From contig CAWVIZ010000003.1 of NCBI GenBank assembly GCA_963929535.1, positions 124,001 to 188,000 of the forward strand: a DNA stretch of 64,000 bases, written 5' to 3'. The notes beneath the pieces were generated by a model that worked only from the letters and a program-made list of their open reading frames with translations, searched no databases and was not told the origin of the DNA. This document shows, one piece after another, positions 26,687-35,759 of this stretch. The translations under genes and the position numbers were made by a program. The DNA is from Pullilachnospira sp963929535 (GTDB lineage: Bacteria > Bacillota > Clostridia > Lachnospirales > Lachnospiraceae). The stretch's first letter is position 1; every line of letters begins with the position of its first letter.

Positions 26687-26695
26687 ATTATACCA
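26687..26695 (-). promoter_or_regulatory. Probable extended -10 promoter of the galactoside operon
   Basis: TGGTATAAT on the minus strand. No -35 close to TTGACA is found at the right distance, which suits activation by the AraC-family regulator encoded next to it. The leader to the binding protein would be about 115 bases. Confidence 0.55.
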
Positions 26696-26774
26696 ACAGA
26701 AAGGCCCTGTGTGTTCTCATATTCAACTCTAATTTATGCATATTCGACCATTATTGGTAAAATGGATAGCATTT

Positions 26775-27716
26775 TCACCATCCCTCCTGGATTTTTATGT
26801 CATAATTCAACAATTTTCGCTCATACAATTCCGGGCTCTTCCTCCATTCCTGTGGCGTTTTGCCCATAATCTGCTTAAAGTTCCTGTTAAAAGTGGACAA
26901 TGTGGAAAAACCCACCCTGCTGGCGATCACTCCCACCTGGTCATTGGTGGTCTTCAGGCTGTCGCAGGCCATCTTCACCCTCACCCGGTTCAGATATTCC
27001 ACCGGAGTCATATGCATGCACTGACAGAACACCCTCCGGAAATGGGTCTCGCTGATATGGCATACCTGCGCCAGCTGCTCTACCCGGATGGGTTTGTCGT
27101 AATAGTCGCTGATATAGTCCAGAGCCCGGGCGATCAGCGTAGCGTCCGCCCCCTGCTCCTCCACCAGCTCTCCGTCCTGTTCTTCATCCCGGTTGATCCT
27201 GGCCAGCTCGATAATGAAGCCCAGCAGAACTCCCTTTACCTCCTCCTGATAGAATTCCTTCCGCTTCCGCATGATCTCGATCATCTGCCGTACCTTCACT
27301 GCCATCTCCGGAGCCTCTTCTGTCTTCCAGAAATGGGCCTTCCTGTTTACCCGGCGGGTGAGGCTGTCCGCCAGCAGGCTGTTCCGGGGATACATATCCG
27401 CCAGAAAACCGTCCACATCCACAAACAGGTATTCCCATTTGCTGAAGGTTCCCGGAGTGCTGTTGGTGGTATGGGGAAAATTCCTGGGAATCACCGAAAA
27501 CATATCGCCGGAAAAAGGGCAGTCCTCATCCTTTAACGTGAGAACGCCTTCACCATCATAGCAGTAACCGATTTCCAGGTGATTGTGAAAATGAAGGTAA
27601 TCGATCTCCCGGCCATAATTCTGAACCCACTTTTCTCCCAGCAGGGCCAGCACGGGACATCCGGCGGGGATCTCGTAATATCGGAATTCCATCTTGGGTT
27701 TTTTCTTCTTGCTCAT
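26775..27716 (-). CDS. AraC-family transcriptional regulator of the galactoside locus
   Basis: 313 residues. The N-terminal cupin-like sugar-binding domain (LHFHNHLEIGYC) and the C-terminal double helix-turn-helix (about 210-310) contain VEQLAQVCHISETHFRRVF and SRVGFSTLSTFNRNFK. It probably activates the binding-protein promoter in response to a galactoside (inferred from position). ATG at 27716 is preceded by AGGAG 9 bases away; a TTG three codons earlier is less likely. It starts 22 bases after the MATE stop, so it may be cotranscribed with that gene. Confidence 0.9.
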   Translation of the reverse strand: MSKKKKPKMEFRYYEIPAGCPVLALLGEKWVQNYGREIDYLHFHNHLEIGYCYDGEGVLTLKDEDCPFSGDMFSVIPRNFPHTTNSTPGTFSKWEYLFVDVDGFLADMYPRNSLLADSLTRRVNRKAHFWKTEEAPEMAVKVRQMIEIMRKRKEFYQEEVKGVLLGFIIELARINRDEEQDGELVEEQGADATLIARALDYISDYYDKPIRVEQLAQVCHISETHFRRVFCQCMHMTPVEYLNRVRVKMACDSLKTTNDQVGVIASRVGFSTLSTFNRNFKQIMGKTPQEWRKSPELYERKLLNYDIKIQEGW

Positions 27717-27737
27717 GACTCCCAACTCCTGTCTTGT

Positions 27738-29102
27738 TCAAATCTTCTGCTTTTCCGCCTGTATCTGCCGCCGGGCTTTCTCTTCCCATTTGCCGGAGTA
27801 GTAACGTACGCCTCCCACCAGCGCCGCGCAGATCCAGGTAACAGGGGATACCCACCAAAGCCCGTAATAGCCAAACAGCCGGGAAAACAAAAAGGCGAAG
27901 CCTATCCTGGTAACCACCTCACTGGCTCCCATCAGGATCGTTACCTTCACATCGCCGGCGGGACGCAGAACATTGTGATAAACCACCAGGAGACCTCCCG
28001 CCAGGAAAAACAGACTGAAGATCCGCATATATTCGATCCCGTACCGTATAGAATCCTGGTTATCCGTAAAGGCCCGCATGATAGGGCCGGCCAGGATAAA
28101 TACGGCAGGGCAGAAAATCCCATAGCACACCGCATTCATCAGGTAGGCGCAGCGCACTCCTTTTTTTACACGGTCAAAGCGCTCAGCTCCCACGTTCTGC
28201 CCCACAAAAGTCCCCAATGCCGTACCAATGGCATCCGCAAGCTGGAATCCCAGCCCTTCCACCTTCAGGCATACTCCGTAGGCCACCACCAACGCGGTGC
28301 TGTATGTATTCACCACCGCCTGCAGCGTCATATCGGATATGGAAATGATGCTCATCTGCAGACCCGCAGGAATCCCGTATACCAGGATAGCCTTTACCTG
28401 ATCCCCCCGGCAGCGAAGCTGGCTCCGGGAAAGCCTCAGAAAGGGAAGAGCTCTCACCGCGTAGGCCAGGCACAGCAGACCGGAGATCACCTGGGCCGCC
28501 ACCGTGGCTATGGCCGCTCCCGCCACTCCCATGGGTATCCACACCACCAGCGCAATATCCAGGATCACGTTCAAAACACTGGATATCACCAGAAAGACCA
28601 GCGGCGCCACGCTGTTTCCCAGAGAGCGCAGCACAGAGGCGATCCAGTTGTAGAGCATAGTTCCGGCCGCTCCGGCAAACATGATCCCCAGATAGACCGC
28701 CGCATCCTCCATCAGCTCCTCAGAGGTCTGAAGAGCCGCCAGAAGGGGTCTGTTAAACAGCAGCCCCGCTGCCGTGATCAATACGGCGGCAGCTATGGAC
28801 ACATAGATGGAAGTGGCAAATGTCTCCACCACCTGCTCATGTTCATCAGCTCCATAATGCCGGGAGATCACCACGCTGACGCCAGTGGTCAGCCCCATGA
28901 TCACCGAAAACAGAAGATACGTGGCAGTCCCGGCAATACTCACCGCTGCCAGCGCGTTATCTCCCAGAAAGCGGCCCACAATATAGGCGTCCGCAAAATT
29001 GTAAATCCTCTGACACAGCAGCCCCAGAAGCACCGGGACCGCAAACCGGGTCATCTGGGGAAGAATGGCACCCTGAGTCATGTTGACTGTTTTCTCTTTC
29101 AT
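27738..29102 (-). CDS. MATE-family efflux transporter
   Basis: 454 residues with twelve predicted membrane helices in two similar halves, of the NorM/DinF superfamily. It exports drugs or metabolites with Na+ or H+. Sequence marks include the N-terminal QMTRFAVPVLLGLL and the loop GDVKVTILMGASEVVTRIG in the second half. Substrate unknown. The ribosome site is weak. It lies upstream of the AraC gene on the same strand. Confidence 0.9.
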   Translation of the reverse strand: MKEKTVNMTQGAILPQMTRFAVPVLLGLLCQRIYNFADAYIVGRFLGDNALAAVSIAGTATYLLFSVIMGLTTGVSVVISRHYGADEHEQVVETFATSIYVSIAAAVLITAAGLLFNRPLLAALQTSEELMEDAAVYLGIMFAGAAGTMLYNWIASVLRSLGNSVAPLVFLVISSVLNVILDIALVVWIPMGVAGAAIATVAAQVISGLLCLAYAVRALPFLRLSRSQLRCRGDQVKAILVYGIPAGLQMSIISISDMTLQAVVNTYSTALVVAYGVCLKVEGLGFQLADAIGTALGTFVGQNVGAERFDRVKKGVRCAYLMNAVCYGIFCPAVFILAGPIMRAFTDNQDSIRYGIEYMRIFSLFFLAGGLLVVYHNVLRPAGDVKVTILMGASEVVTRIGFAFLFSRLFGYYGLWWVSPVTWICAALVGGVRYYSGKWEEKARRQIQAEKQKI

Positions 29103-29212
29103 TGCCGATACCGCTCCATTTCATTTTTTCCATGGTATCACAAAAAAAGATTACACACAAGTATTGACAGGTTCCAAGTTTTTTCTGACAAAAGAAGGAG
29201 AGATCAGCGCAG

Positions 29213-29273
29213 AAAGGGAGCCTGTCCGGAAAACTTCTCAAAATATGAGTGTTTTCCAGACAGGCTCCCTTTT
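29213..29273. terminator. Strong bidirectional terminator downstream of nrdD
   Basis: A 22-bp stem with one mismatch (29213-29234 with 29251-29272), T-run on either side. On the minus strand it lies about 100 bases after the nrdD stop and insulates the MATE-AraC unit. Confidence 0.85.
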
Positions 29274-29369
29274 TGGATTCTTTTTATTTTTTGGCCGGTT
29301 TCATCTCCGGGACCCAACCATTCCGCCGCCAGGCGGCCATGCAGGCATGTCCGTCCGGCCGGCCGCGGG

Positions 29370-31514
29370 TTACATGGACTTTCGGTCCGCGATCTCCGCC
29401 ATCTTGGCATCGTTGAGACGGGTGTCCCCATGCACTCTGCTGTAGGAAAGATACCCGTTCATCCGGTCGATCTTGGTGAGATTTCTGGAGCCGCACACCG
29501 GGCACACATCCATCTCCAGTTCCTGATGCCCGCAGTCATCACAGTAGGCCAGAGAAAGGTTCACACCCTCGTAGTATCCCAGATCCATGGCCCTGCGGAT
29601 CAGCGCCTTGATGGCTTTGATGTTGTAATCAATGGGATACCGCACATACTGAATCTTGCCGCCGTTGCACAGTTCCCAGAACCGTCCTTCCAGATCCTGC
29701 TTCTGGATGGGAGAAATATCCTCTGATACGTGGCAGTGAAAGCTGTTGCTCACATACGGCCGGTCAGACACGCCCCGGACAATGCCGTACATCTTCCGGA
29801 ACTGTTCCACCTGCAGACCGCACAGACTCTCCGCCGGTGTTCCGTAAATGGCGTACAGGATCTTGTCTTCCTTTTTGTAGACCGCGATCTTGTCGTTGAT
29901 ATACCGCAGCACCTCCAGAGCGAACTCTCCGTCCTCGGCAATGGACTTCCCATTATACAGCTCCTGAAGCTCATTGAGGGCGGTGATCCCGAAGGAGGCG
30001 GTCATCGGCGCCAGAAGAGGACGGATCTTATCGTGGGGATTCAGATGGCCGCCGTAAAATCCCCCCTCACAGTACGCCAGGGGATTGGTGGAAGCGCGCA
30101 TCTCCCCCAGATAATCATACGTTCTCCTGTGAAGCCCCCGGATCATCTCCAGATAAAAGTCCAGCACCTCATAGAAATCCCGGTTTTCCGCTCTTGACTT
30201 GGCCAGGATCATGGGAAGATGCAGACTCACCGCTCCGATATTAAAACGTCCCACAAATACCGGTACGTCGTTCTCATCCGCCGGCTCCATGCCGCCCCGT
30301 TCATACCAGGGACTTAAAAATGCCCGGCAGCCCATGGGACTGATCACCTTTCCGTATTTTTTATACATGCTGGAAATGTATCCTTCACCGCTCATGGACA
30401 GCCAGTCGGGGTACATGGTCTTAGCCGAGCAGGCCACTCCCGCCTCAAACACGTCCTCACAGACGCAGCCGGGCTCATGAATATTCTTATCATAGAGAAA
30501 TACGATCTTGGGGAAAAGCACCGGTTTCTTGTGCCCCTTCTTTCCCTGCCCCTCCCGGTGGACATTCAGAAGGGAGATGGAGATCATCTTCTCAAACCTG
30601 CCGGTTCCCAGCCCCAACGTTACAGTGACAAAGGGATAATCACCCCTGGAAGATCCCACCGTATTCAGCTTATACTCAATCCCCTGCCATCCCTGATCAC
30701 AGTCTCTCTTTACCTTGTCCCAGGCGTATGTTTCCGCGATATCGCCGGCTCCCTCCCAGGAAGGATCCGCGTATTTTAAAAATTCTTCTTTATACTTACG
30801 GTAGCTTTTCCTGGCATAGGGGGCCAGGATCTTATCCACCTCCGGAACCGTAAATCCGCCGTACTGCTGGGCCGCCGTGCTGAGGATGATATCCCCCATC
30901 ACATCAAAAGCCGTGTCCAGTGTTTTTGGCTCGTTGTACCATACGTTTCCCATCTCAAAGCCGTCCTTCAGCACGGAGGCTACGTCAAACAGACAGCAGT
31001 TCATGGTATCCAGACGGGCGGACTGGTCATGAATGTAGATATATCCGTCCTTGCATGCCTGCAGTTCATTCCGGTTCATAAAAAACTTCCGGTACAGCTC
31101 TTTGTTCAGCTCGTTGAAGATCAGGCTCCGCTTGGTGGCCACCAGGGCGCTGTCGGTGTTGGCGTTGCTCTTATCCCCGATATAGCGGATGGACTGGCTT
31201 TTCGTGTACACCTCGTCCATCATGTGGATAAAGTCCACCTTGTAATTCCGGTAATCCCGGTAGCTTTTGGCCACCGCCGGATTCACCTCTTCCAGAGCGC
31301 CCTCCACGATATTATGCATATCCTGGATCATAATACCGTCTTTTCTCTCCTTGGACAGTGCCTCCGCTCTCTGTGTGGCGTAGCTGCAGATGAAATCCAG
31401 CTCCTCATCCTTAAACTGATACATCACCCGCCCTGCGGATTTGTTTACTGCTCTTTTTATCTTGTCAGCACAGAAGGCTTCCTTTGTGCCGTCCTTCTTA
31501 ATAATATATACCAT
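29370..31514 (-). CDS. nrdD: Anaerobic (class III) ribonucleoside-triphosphate reductase
   Basis: Makes dNTPs without oxygen using a glycyl radical. 714 residues. An ATP-cone (about 1-90, VYIIKKDGTKEAF) is followed by the catalytic barrel and a C-terminal zinc site, CDDCGHQELEMDVCPVCGS. The segment MNGYLSYSRVHGD after it should carry the radical Gly. The activase NrdG, usually adjacent, is not in the window. Probable NrdR boxes lie in the leader. Full length, with a good ribosome site (AAAGGAG). Confidence 0.93.
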   Translation of the reverse strand: MVYIIKKDGTKEAFCADKIKRAVNKSAGRVMYQFKDEELDFICSYATQRAEALSKERKDGIMIQDMHNIVEGALEEVNPAVAKSYRDYRNYKVDFIHMMDEVYTKSQSIRYIGDKSNANTDSALVATKRSLIFNELNKELYRKFFMNRNELQACKDGYIYIHDQSARLDTMNCCLFDVASVLKDGFEMGNVWYNEPKTLDTAFDVMGDIILSTAAQQYGGFTVPEVDKILAPYARKSYRKYKEEFLKYADPSWEGAGDIAETYAWDKVKRDCDQGWQGIEYKLNTVGSSRGDYPFVTVTLGLGTGRFEKMISISLLNVHREGQGKKGHKKPVLFPKIVFLYDKNIHEPGCVCEDVFEAGVACSAKTMYPDWLSMSGEGYISSMYKKYGKVISPMGCRAFLSPWYERGGMEPADENDVPVFVGRFNIGAVSLHLPMILAKSRAENRDFYEVLDFYLEMIRGLHRRTYDYLGEMRASTNPLAYCEGGFYGGHLNPHDKIRPLLAPMTASFGITALNELQELYNGKSIAEDGEFALEVLRYINDKIAVYKKEDKILYAIYGTPAESLCGLQVEQFRKMYGIVRGVSDRPYVSNSFHCHVSEDISPIQKQDLEGRFWELCNGGKIQYVRYPIDYNIKAIKALIRRAMDLGYYEGVNLSLAYCDDCGHQELEMDVCPVCGSRNLTKIDRMNGYLSYSRVHGDTRLNDAKMAEIADRKSM

Positions 31515-31532
31515 ATTGCCGCTCCTTTGCCT

Positions 31533-31579
31533 GCACTATATCTGGTTGTTGTATCAAATTTTACATCCATATCTTGTGC
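31533..31579 (-). promoter_or_regulatory. Probable tandem NrdR boxes upstream of nrdD
   Basis: GCACTATATCTGGTTG (31533-31548) and CATCCATATCTTGTGC (31564-31579) each resemble the NrdR box ACACWATATWTWGTGT. Their starts are exactly 31 bases apart, the usual three-turn spacing. They lie between an extended -10, TGGTATACT (31597-31589 on the minus strand), and the gene, a position suited to repression. The second box matches less well. Confidence 0.6.
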
Positions 31580-31600
31580 GCAGGCTACAGTATACCATTA

Positions 31601-31628
31601 AAATTTCCAAAAGAAAAGATGGAAATTT
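31601..31628. other. Small perfect inverted repeat upstream of the nrdD promoter
   Basis: AAATTTCCA, ten-base spacer, TGGAAATTT. It may be a weak terminator for the MATE gene ending region or a protein site near the nrdD -35 region. Confidence 0.35.
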
Positions 31629-31646
31629 GAACAAAAAAGGGACCTG

Positions 31647-32993
31647 TTACCGGGTGATATTTCTCAACCACTTTTTCTGCCGGTATCTGGAAAAGGCAAA
31701 GGGAAGCTTGATGATCTCATCGCTCACCAGGAAAATATATACTACAGGCACCGGAAGCTTCAGCAGAAACGCAGTGATCAGCCCCAGGACAATCGCGCCT
31801 CCCCACAGAGTGGAAAGATCCAGGATCAGTCCGTACCTGGTATCTCCTCCGGAACGGAAGATCCCCACCACCAGAGTGGTGTTCAGACTCTGCGCCACCA
31901 CAAAATAAGCCATCACATACATCATATAACACAGATATTCCCTGGCCTGATCCGTCAGCACCAGGAAATGCCGGGCAATGGGCGATACGCACAGGATCAC
32001 TGTGCCTCCCGCCAGTCCCAGCCAGAAAGCCAGCCGGACAAACCGCCGGGCATAAATCTCCGCCTTCTCTTCATTTCCCTCTCCGATGGTCTTTCCCAGG
32101 ACGATGGCCGTGGCGTTGGACACACCGAAAGCCACCACCATAGAAAGCTGTCTGCTCACCTGGGCTACAGAATTGGCCGCCACAGCAGCGCTTCCCAGAT
32201 GTCCCATGATGGCAGTGATCATGGCCATACCGCTTCCCCATGCCAGTTCATTGAGCAGCACCGGGACCGCGTATTTCCGGAAATCCTTCATCAGATCCGC
32301 ATCCTTTAAAAACAGATCCCTGAAATGGAATTTCACCGTATCATTTTTCTTTCTGGCATACCAGATTACGATCAGCAGTTCCACCACTCTGGCGCCGCAG
32401 GTACCCAGGGCCGCTCCCGCCACCCCCATGGCGGGATTTCCCAGAAGACCGAAGATAAAGATGGCATTCAGCACCACATTGGTAAACAGCGACGCAGCAT
32501 AAACCACGGTTCCGATCACCACCCGTTCCACGCTGCGGATAATATTCAGATATACCATGGTGATGCCGCTGATCACATAGGAGCAGCCTACGATCCGCAG
32601 ATAGACAGCACCCTCCCGGATGATCTCAGGATCGTTGGTGAGGATCCCCATGATCTGTTCCGGCGCTGCCCAGACAGCAATGGTAAATACGATCCCTGCC
32701 AGAACAGCGAAGCGGATGGAAATCGCCATCACCTTCTCGATGGTCCGGGTGTCCCCCTTTCCCCAGTACTGGGCGGTGATCACTGCGGCTCCCGAGGTGA
32801 GTCCGAAGTAGATCAGGTTCAGGATAAAATATACCTGGCCGCCCAGGGAGGAGGCGGACAGGGCGATCTCCCCCACCTTTCCCAGCATGATCACATCTGC
32901 GGATGTTACGCCCACATTGATCAGGTTCTGCAGAGCCATGGGCAGAACCAGGGCAAACACCATTTTGTAAAATTGTCTCTTTTCCTCTTTCAT
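31647..32993 (-). CDS. MATE-family efflux transporter (second copy)
   Basis: 448 residues with twelve membrane helices. MALQNLINVGVTSADVIMLG at the N-terminus is typical of the DinF-like MATE branch. It is divergent in sequence from the MATE gene at 27738, so it is a different subfamily member rather than a recent duplicate. AAGGAAA is in front of the start. Its substrate is unknown. It follows the 2-hydroxyacid dehydrogenase gene on the same strand by about 110 bases that are GC-rich and noncoding. Confidence 0.9.
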   Translation of the reverse strand: MKEEKRQFYKMVFALVLPMALQNLINVGVTSADVIMLGKVGEIALSASSLGGQVYFILNLIYFGLTSGAAVITAQYWGKGDTRTIEKVMAISIRFAVLAGIVFTIAVWAAPEQIMGILTNDPEIIREGAVYLRIVGCSYVISGITMVYLNIIRSVERVVIGTVVYAASLFTNVVLNAIFIFGLLGNPAMGVAGAALGTCGARVVELLIVIWYARKKNDTVKFHFRDLFLKDADLMKDFRKYAVPVLLNELAWGSGMAMITAIMGHLGSAAVAANSVAQVSRQLSMVVAFGVSNATAIVLGKTIGEGNEEKAEIYARRFVRLAFWLGLAGGTVILCVSPIARHFLVLTDQAREYLCYMMYVMAYFVVAQSLNTTLVVGIFRSGGDTRYGLILDLSTLWGGAIVLGLITAFLLKLPVPVVYIFLVSDEIIKLPFAFSRYRQKKWLRNITR

Positions 32994-33104
32994 CTTGTCA
33001 GTTTCCTTTCAGTCTGTATTTTCTGCCGTGTTTTTCGCTTCCGCCGGTGTTTCCCACGCGCGCCGGCGCACAGCCGTCCTGCGGACAGCGGATGTATATC
33101 CTGG

Positions 33105-34073
33105 CTATACGGCTCTTTTCACATATCCGGTCTCTCTATCAATAAGATTTTCCAGCTTTTCGCCACGCTCATATCGTTCCAGATTTCCAGCGGAAAGAGC
33201 CAGGATCTTTTCCAGAGTGGGTTTCAGGGCATAGCCGCCGGATACATGGGGAGTGATCAAAGCTCCCGGAGCATCCCACAGGGGATGATCTGCGGGAAGC
33301 GGCTCCGGATCCGTCACATCCAGTCCGGCTCCCGCGATCTTCCCCGCATACAGAGCCTCGGAAAGAGCGTCTGTGTCCACAGCCGTACCCCGGCCCACAT
33401 TGAGAAGGACGGCATTTTTCCGCATCAGCTCCAGCTCAGCGGCGCCGATCACCCCCCTGGTGGCCGCATAGCCCGGAAGGCTTAACGCCACCACATCTGC
33501 TCTGGGAAGCAGCTGATGGAGGCTGTCCATGGTATACAGTTCATCCACATATTCCGGTTTTTCCCTCACCGTGCGCCGGACACCGATCACGTAGGCTCCC
33601 ATGGCCTTCATTTTCCTGGCGAAGCTTCCCCCGATATCCCCCAGCCCCAGGACCAGCAGTGTACTCCCCTCGGTCACGGCCATGGGCTCCTGTTTCTCCC
33701 AGCGATGCTCCCGCTGCTGAAGATAATAGACGGAAAGATGCTTCTGGAGCATAAACAGCATGGCGATCATATGCTCCGAGATGGCCATCCCATAGGCTCC
33801 TGTGGCATTGGTGAGCAGTGTGCCCTCCGGCAGAACGCCCGGCTCACAGAATCCCTCTGTTCCCGCATTGTTCAGCTGGATCCACCGCAGATTGGGAGAA
33901 TCCTTCAGGAATTCCCTGGGAACATTTCCTATGATAATATTGGCCTCCCGGACCTGCTCCCTGGTGACATCCGCCGCCGGACACCAGATAAATTCCGCCT
34001 GGGGAGCGGCTTTCTGAAACATCTTCCTGTGGCGCTCTTCCACAGGAAGCACTACCAGTATCTTTTCCATCAT
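33105..34073 (-). CDS. D-isomer 2-hydroxyacid dehydrogenase family protein
   Basis: About 322 residues. NAD(P)H-dependent reduction of a 2-keto acid, or the reverse. The Rossmann motif is VLGLGDIGGSFARKM. VGRGTAVDTDAL and the catalytic-region EPLPADHPLWDAP, with the His in LITPHVSGG, match the family; Arg and Glu of the catalytic triad lie in the same blocks. ATG at 34073 (AAAGGAG upstream) or 34070 is the start; the frame extends into the tandem repeat array and that part is rejected. Substrate not predictable. Confidence 0.88.
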   Translation of the reverse strand: MMEKILVVLPVEERHRKMFQKAAPQAEFIWCPAADVTREQVREANIIIGNVPREFLKDSPNLRWIQLNNAGTEGFCEPGVLPEGTLLTNATGAYGMAISEHMIAMLFMLQKHLSVYYLQQREHRWEKQEPMAVTEGSTLLVLGLGDIGGSFARKMKAMGAYVIGVRRTVREKPEYVDELYTMDSLHQLLPRADVVALSLPGYAATRGVIGAAELELMRKNAVLLNVGRGTAVDTDALSEALYAGKIAGAGLDVTDPEPLPADHPLWDAPGALITPHVSGGYALKPTLEKILALSAGNLERYERGEKLENLIDRETGYVKRAV

Positions 34074-34085
34074 CTTTTCTCCTTT

Positions 34086-34265
34086 CATTGCTTGAGGCCG
34101 CATGGCCATCATGGGACCCTCTGGAGGGTTTCATTGCTTCAGGCCGTATGGCCATCATGGGACCCTCTGGAGGGTTTCGTTGCTTCAGGCCGCATGGCCA
34201 TTATGGGACTCCGGAGGGTTTCGTTGCTTCAGGCCGCATGGCCGTCATGGGATCCTCCGGACCTG
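34086..34265. repeat. 46-bp tandem repeat, about four units
   Basis: Units start at 34086, 34132, 34178 and 34222 (46, 46, 44 and about 44 bases). The shared core is GCTTCAGGCCGCATGGCC, then ATCATGGGACCCTCTGGAGG. Each unit contains two small palindromes, GGCC-GCAT-GGCC and CCCTC-TG-GAGGG. Differences are mostly single bases. Located between divergent genes (2-hydroxyacid dehydrogenase and asnA). Not CRISPR-like: there are no unique spacers. Confidence 0.85.
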
Positions 34266-34509
34266 CCCGTACTGTTCTCCCTGCGGGCAGTCGATTATTT
34301 CTAACGTAGCATACTTTCCCAGGAGGCGCAATATCTTTTTCAGTACAATTCCCCATCTCCATATCCGTCCGGCCTTACGGCTTCACTGCCGCCAAGCGCA
34401 TGCCCGCGGGACGTGCTCCAGTCCCCCGCAGCCCGCCGCTTTCGGGATCCTGCTGCAGATACGGAGGGTTCTTCGCCGCTTTACCATTGCAGTGAGTTGA
34501 TATTTTTTA

Positions 34510-34537
34510 TTGTAATTCGGAAATTTTCTGCTATAAT
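34510..34537 (+). promoter_or_regulatory. Promoter of asnA
   Basis: TATAAT (34532-34537) has TTGTAA 16 bases upstream (34510-34515). The leader is short, about 20 bases, leaving no room for a T-box or riboswitch. The stretch from 34266 to 34509 is GC-rich with no gene. Confidence 0.65.
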
Positions 34538-34565
34538 AGTACCAATGATGTGAGGAGGATTTATT

Positions 34566-35576
34566 ATGAACCATTTTATCATTCCCGAAAACTACCATCC
34601 TGCCCTGAACCTGTATGATACCCAGGTGGGCATCAAAACCGTAAAGGATTTTTTCCAGAAGTCCCTTTCCGAACAGCTGAATCTTCTGCGTGTATCCGCG
34701 CCGCTGTTTGTGGATCCGGCTTCCGGACTGAACGATAATCTGAACGGAGTGGAGCGTCCGGTGTGTTTTGATATCAAGGAGGCGCCCGGTTCCGATGCGG
34801 AAATCGTTCACTCTCTGGCCAAATGGAAACGGTACGCTCTGAAAAAATATGGTTTTTCCCATGGAGAAGGACTTTATACCGATATGGTGGCCATCCGCAG
34901 GGACGAAGAAACAGACAATCTGCATTCCATCTATGTGGATCAGTGGGACTGGGAGAAGATCATCAGCCGCCAGGAGAGGAATGTGGATACGCTGAAAGAA
35001 GTGGTCCGGAAGGTATACAAAGCGCTGAAGAAAACAGAAAAATATATGGCGATCCAGTATGATTATATCGAGGAAATCCTTCCCAGGGAGATTTCTTTTG
35101 TGACCGCCCAGGAACTGGAAGACCGCTACCCGGATCTTACTCCCAAGGAGCGGGAGTATCAGATCGCCAAAGAGACGGGTGCGGTATTCATCATGCAGAT
35201 CGGCAAATATCTGGCCTCCGGCCAGCGCCACGATGGCAGAGCGCCGGACTACGATGACTGGGATCTGAACGGAGATATCATCGTCTACTACCCGGTCCTG
35301 GATATCGCGCTGGAGCTGTCTTCCATGGGTATCCGTGTGGATGCCGAATCCCTGAAGCGTCAGCTGGCCATCAGCGGCTGTGAGGATCGGGCAAAGCTGG
35401 ACTTTCAGAAGGCGGTTCTGGCGGATGAACTCCCGCTGACCATCGGCGGAGGCATCGGCCAGTCCAGAATCTGTATGTTCTATCTGAGGAAAGCCCATAT
35501 CGGTGAGGTCCACTGTTCCCTGTGGCCCAGGGAGACGCTCCGGATAGCGCAGGAGCACGGTATCCCGCTTCTGTAA
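34566..35576 (+). CDS. asnA: Aspartate--ammonia ligase (asparagine synthetase A)
   Basis: Makes asparagine from aspartate, ammonia and ATP. 336 residues, family length, of the class II aminoacyl-tRNA-synthetase fold. Marks include VSAPLFVDPASGLNDNLNG near the N-terminus and AEIVHSLAKWKR. IYVDQWDWEK carries active-site residues, and the C-terminal block has GGGIGQSRICM with the motif-3-like Arg. GAGGAGG lies 7 bases before the ATG. Single-gene transcript with its own promoter and terminator. Confidence 0.97.
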   Translation: MNHFIIPENYHPALNLYDTQVGIKTVKDFFQKSLSEQLNLLRVSAPLFVDPASGLNDNLNGVERPVCFDIKEAPGSDAEIVHSLAKWKRYALKKYGFSHGEGLYTDMVAIRRDEETDNLHSIYVDQWDWEKIISRQERNVDTLKEVVRKVYKALKKTEKYMAIQYDYIEEILPREISFVTAQELEDRYPDLTPKEREYQIAKETGAVFIMQIGKYLASGQRHDGRAPDYDDWDLNGDIIVYYPVLDIALELSSMGIRVDAESLKRQLAISGCEDRAKLDFQKAVLADELPLTIGGGIGQSRICMFYLRKAHIGEVHCSLWPRETLRIAQEHGIPLL

Positions 35577-35640
35577 TTTCAAAAAGCATTCCCCTTTGCG
35601 GATGCTCTGCCCAGGAGATCTGTTAGGGCATCCTGTTTCC

Positions 35641-35726
35641 TGCCGCCGCCTGGTGTACTGGCATGACCGGCCATCCTTGTGATCAGTAACCGGTCTGCAC
35701 GTCTGCCAGGCGGCGCTGCAGTTTTT
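35641..35726 (+). terminator. Terminator after asnA
   Basis: GCCGCCTGG pairs with CCAGGCGGC about 50 bases later, and an inner GACCGG/CCGGTC hairpin is enclosed. GTTTTTCC follows. Lies between convergent asnA and dapF. Confidence 0.6.
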
Positions 35727-35759
35727 CCTTCCCGGATCTTTCCGAAAGCCCCCGTATTT

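Noticed and set aside
27579..29726. 715-codon open frame on the plus strand
   Set aside because: Antisense of MATE and parts of AraC and nrdD, and it runs across a strong terminator.
34086..34265. Possible CRISPR array
   Set aside because: Units are continuous 46-bp tandem copies with no unique spacers and no cas genes nearby.
34266..34565. Possible T-box or other riboswitch before asnA
   Set aside because: The promoter leaves a leader of only about 20 bases, and no T-box sequence was found upstream.
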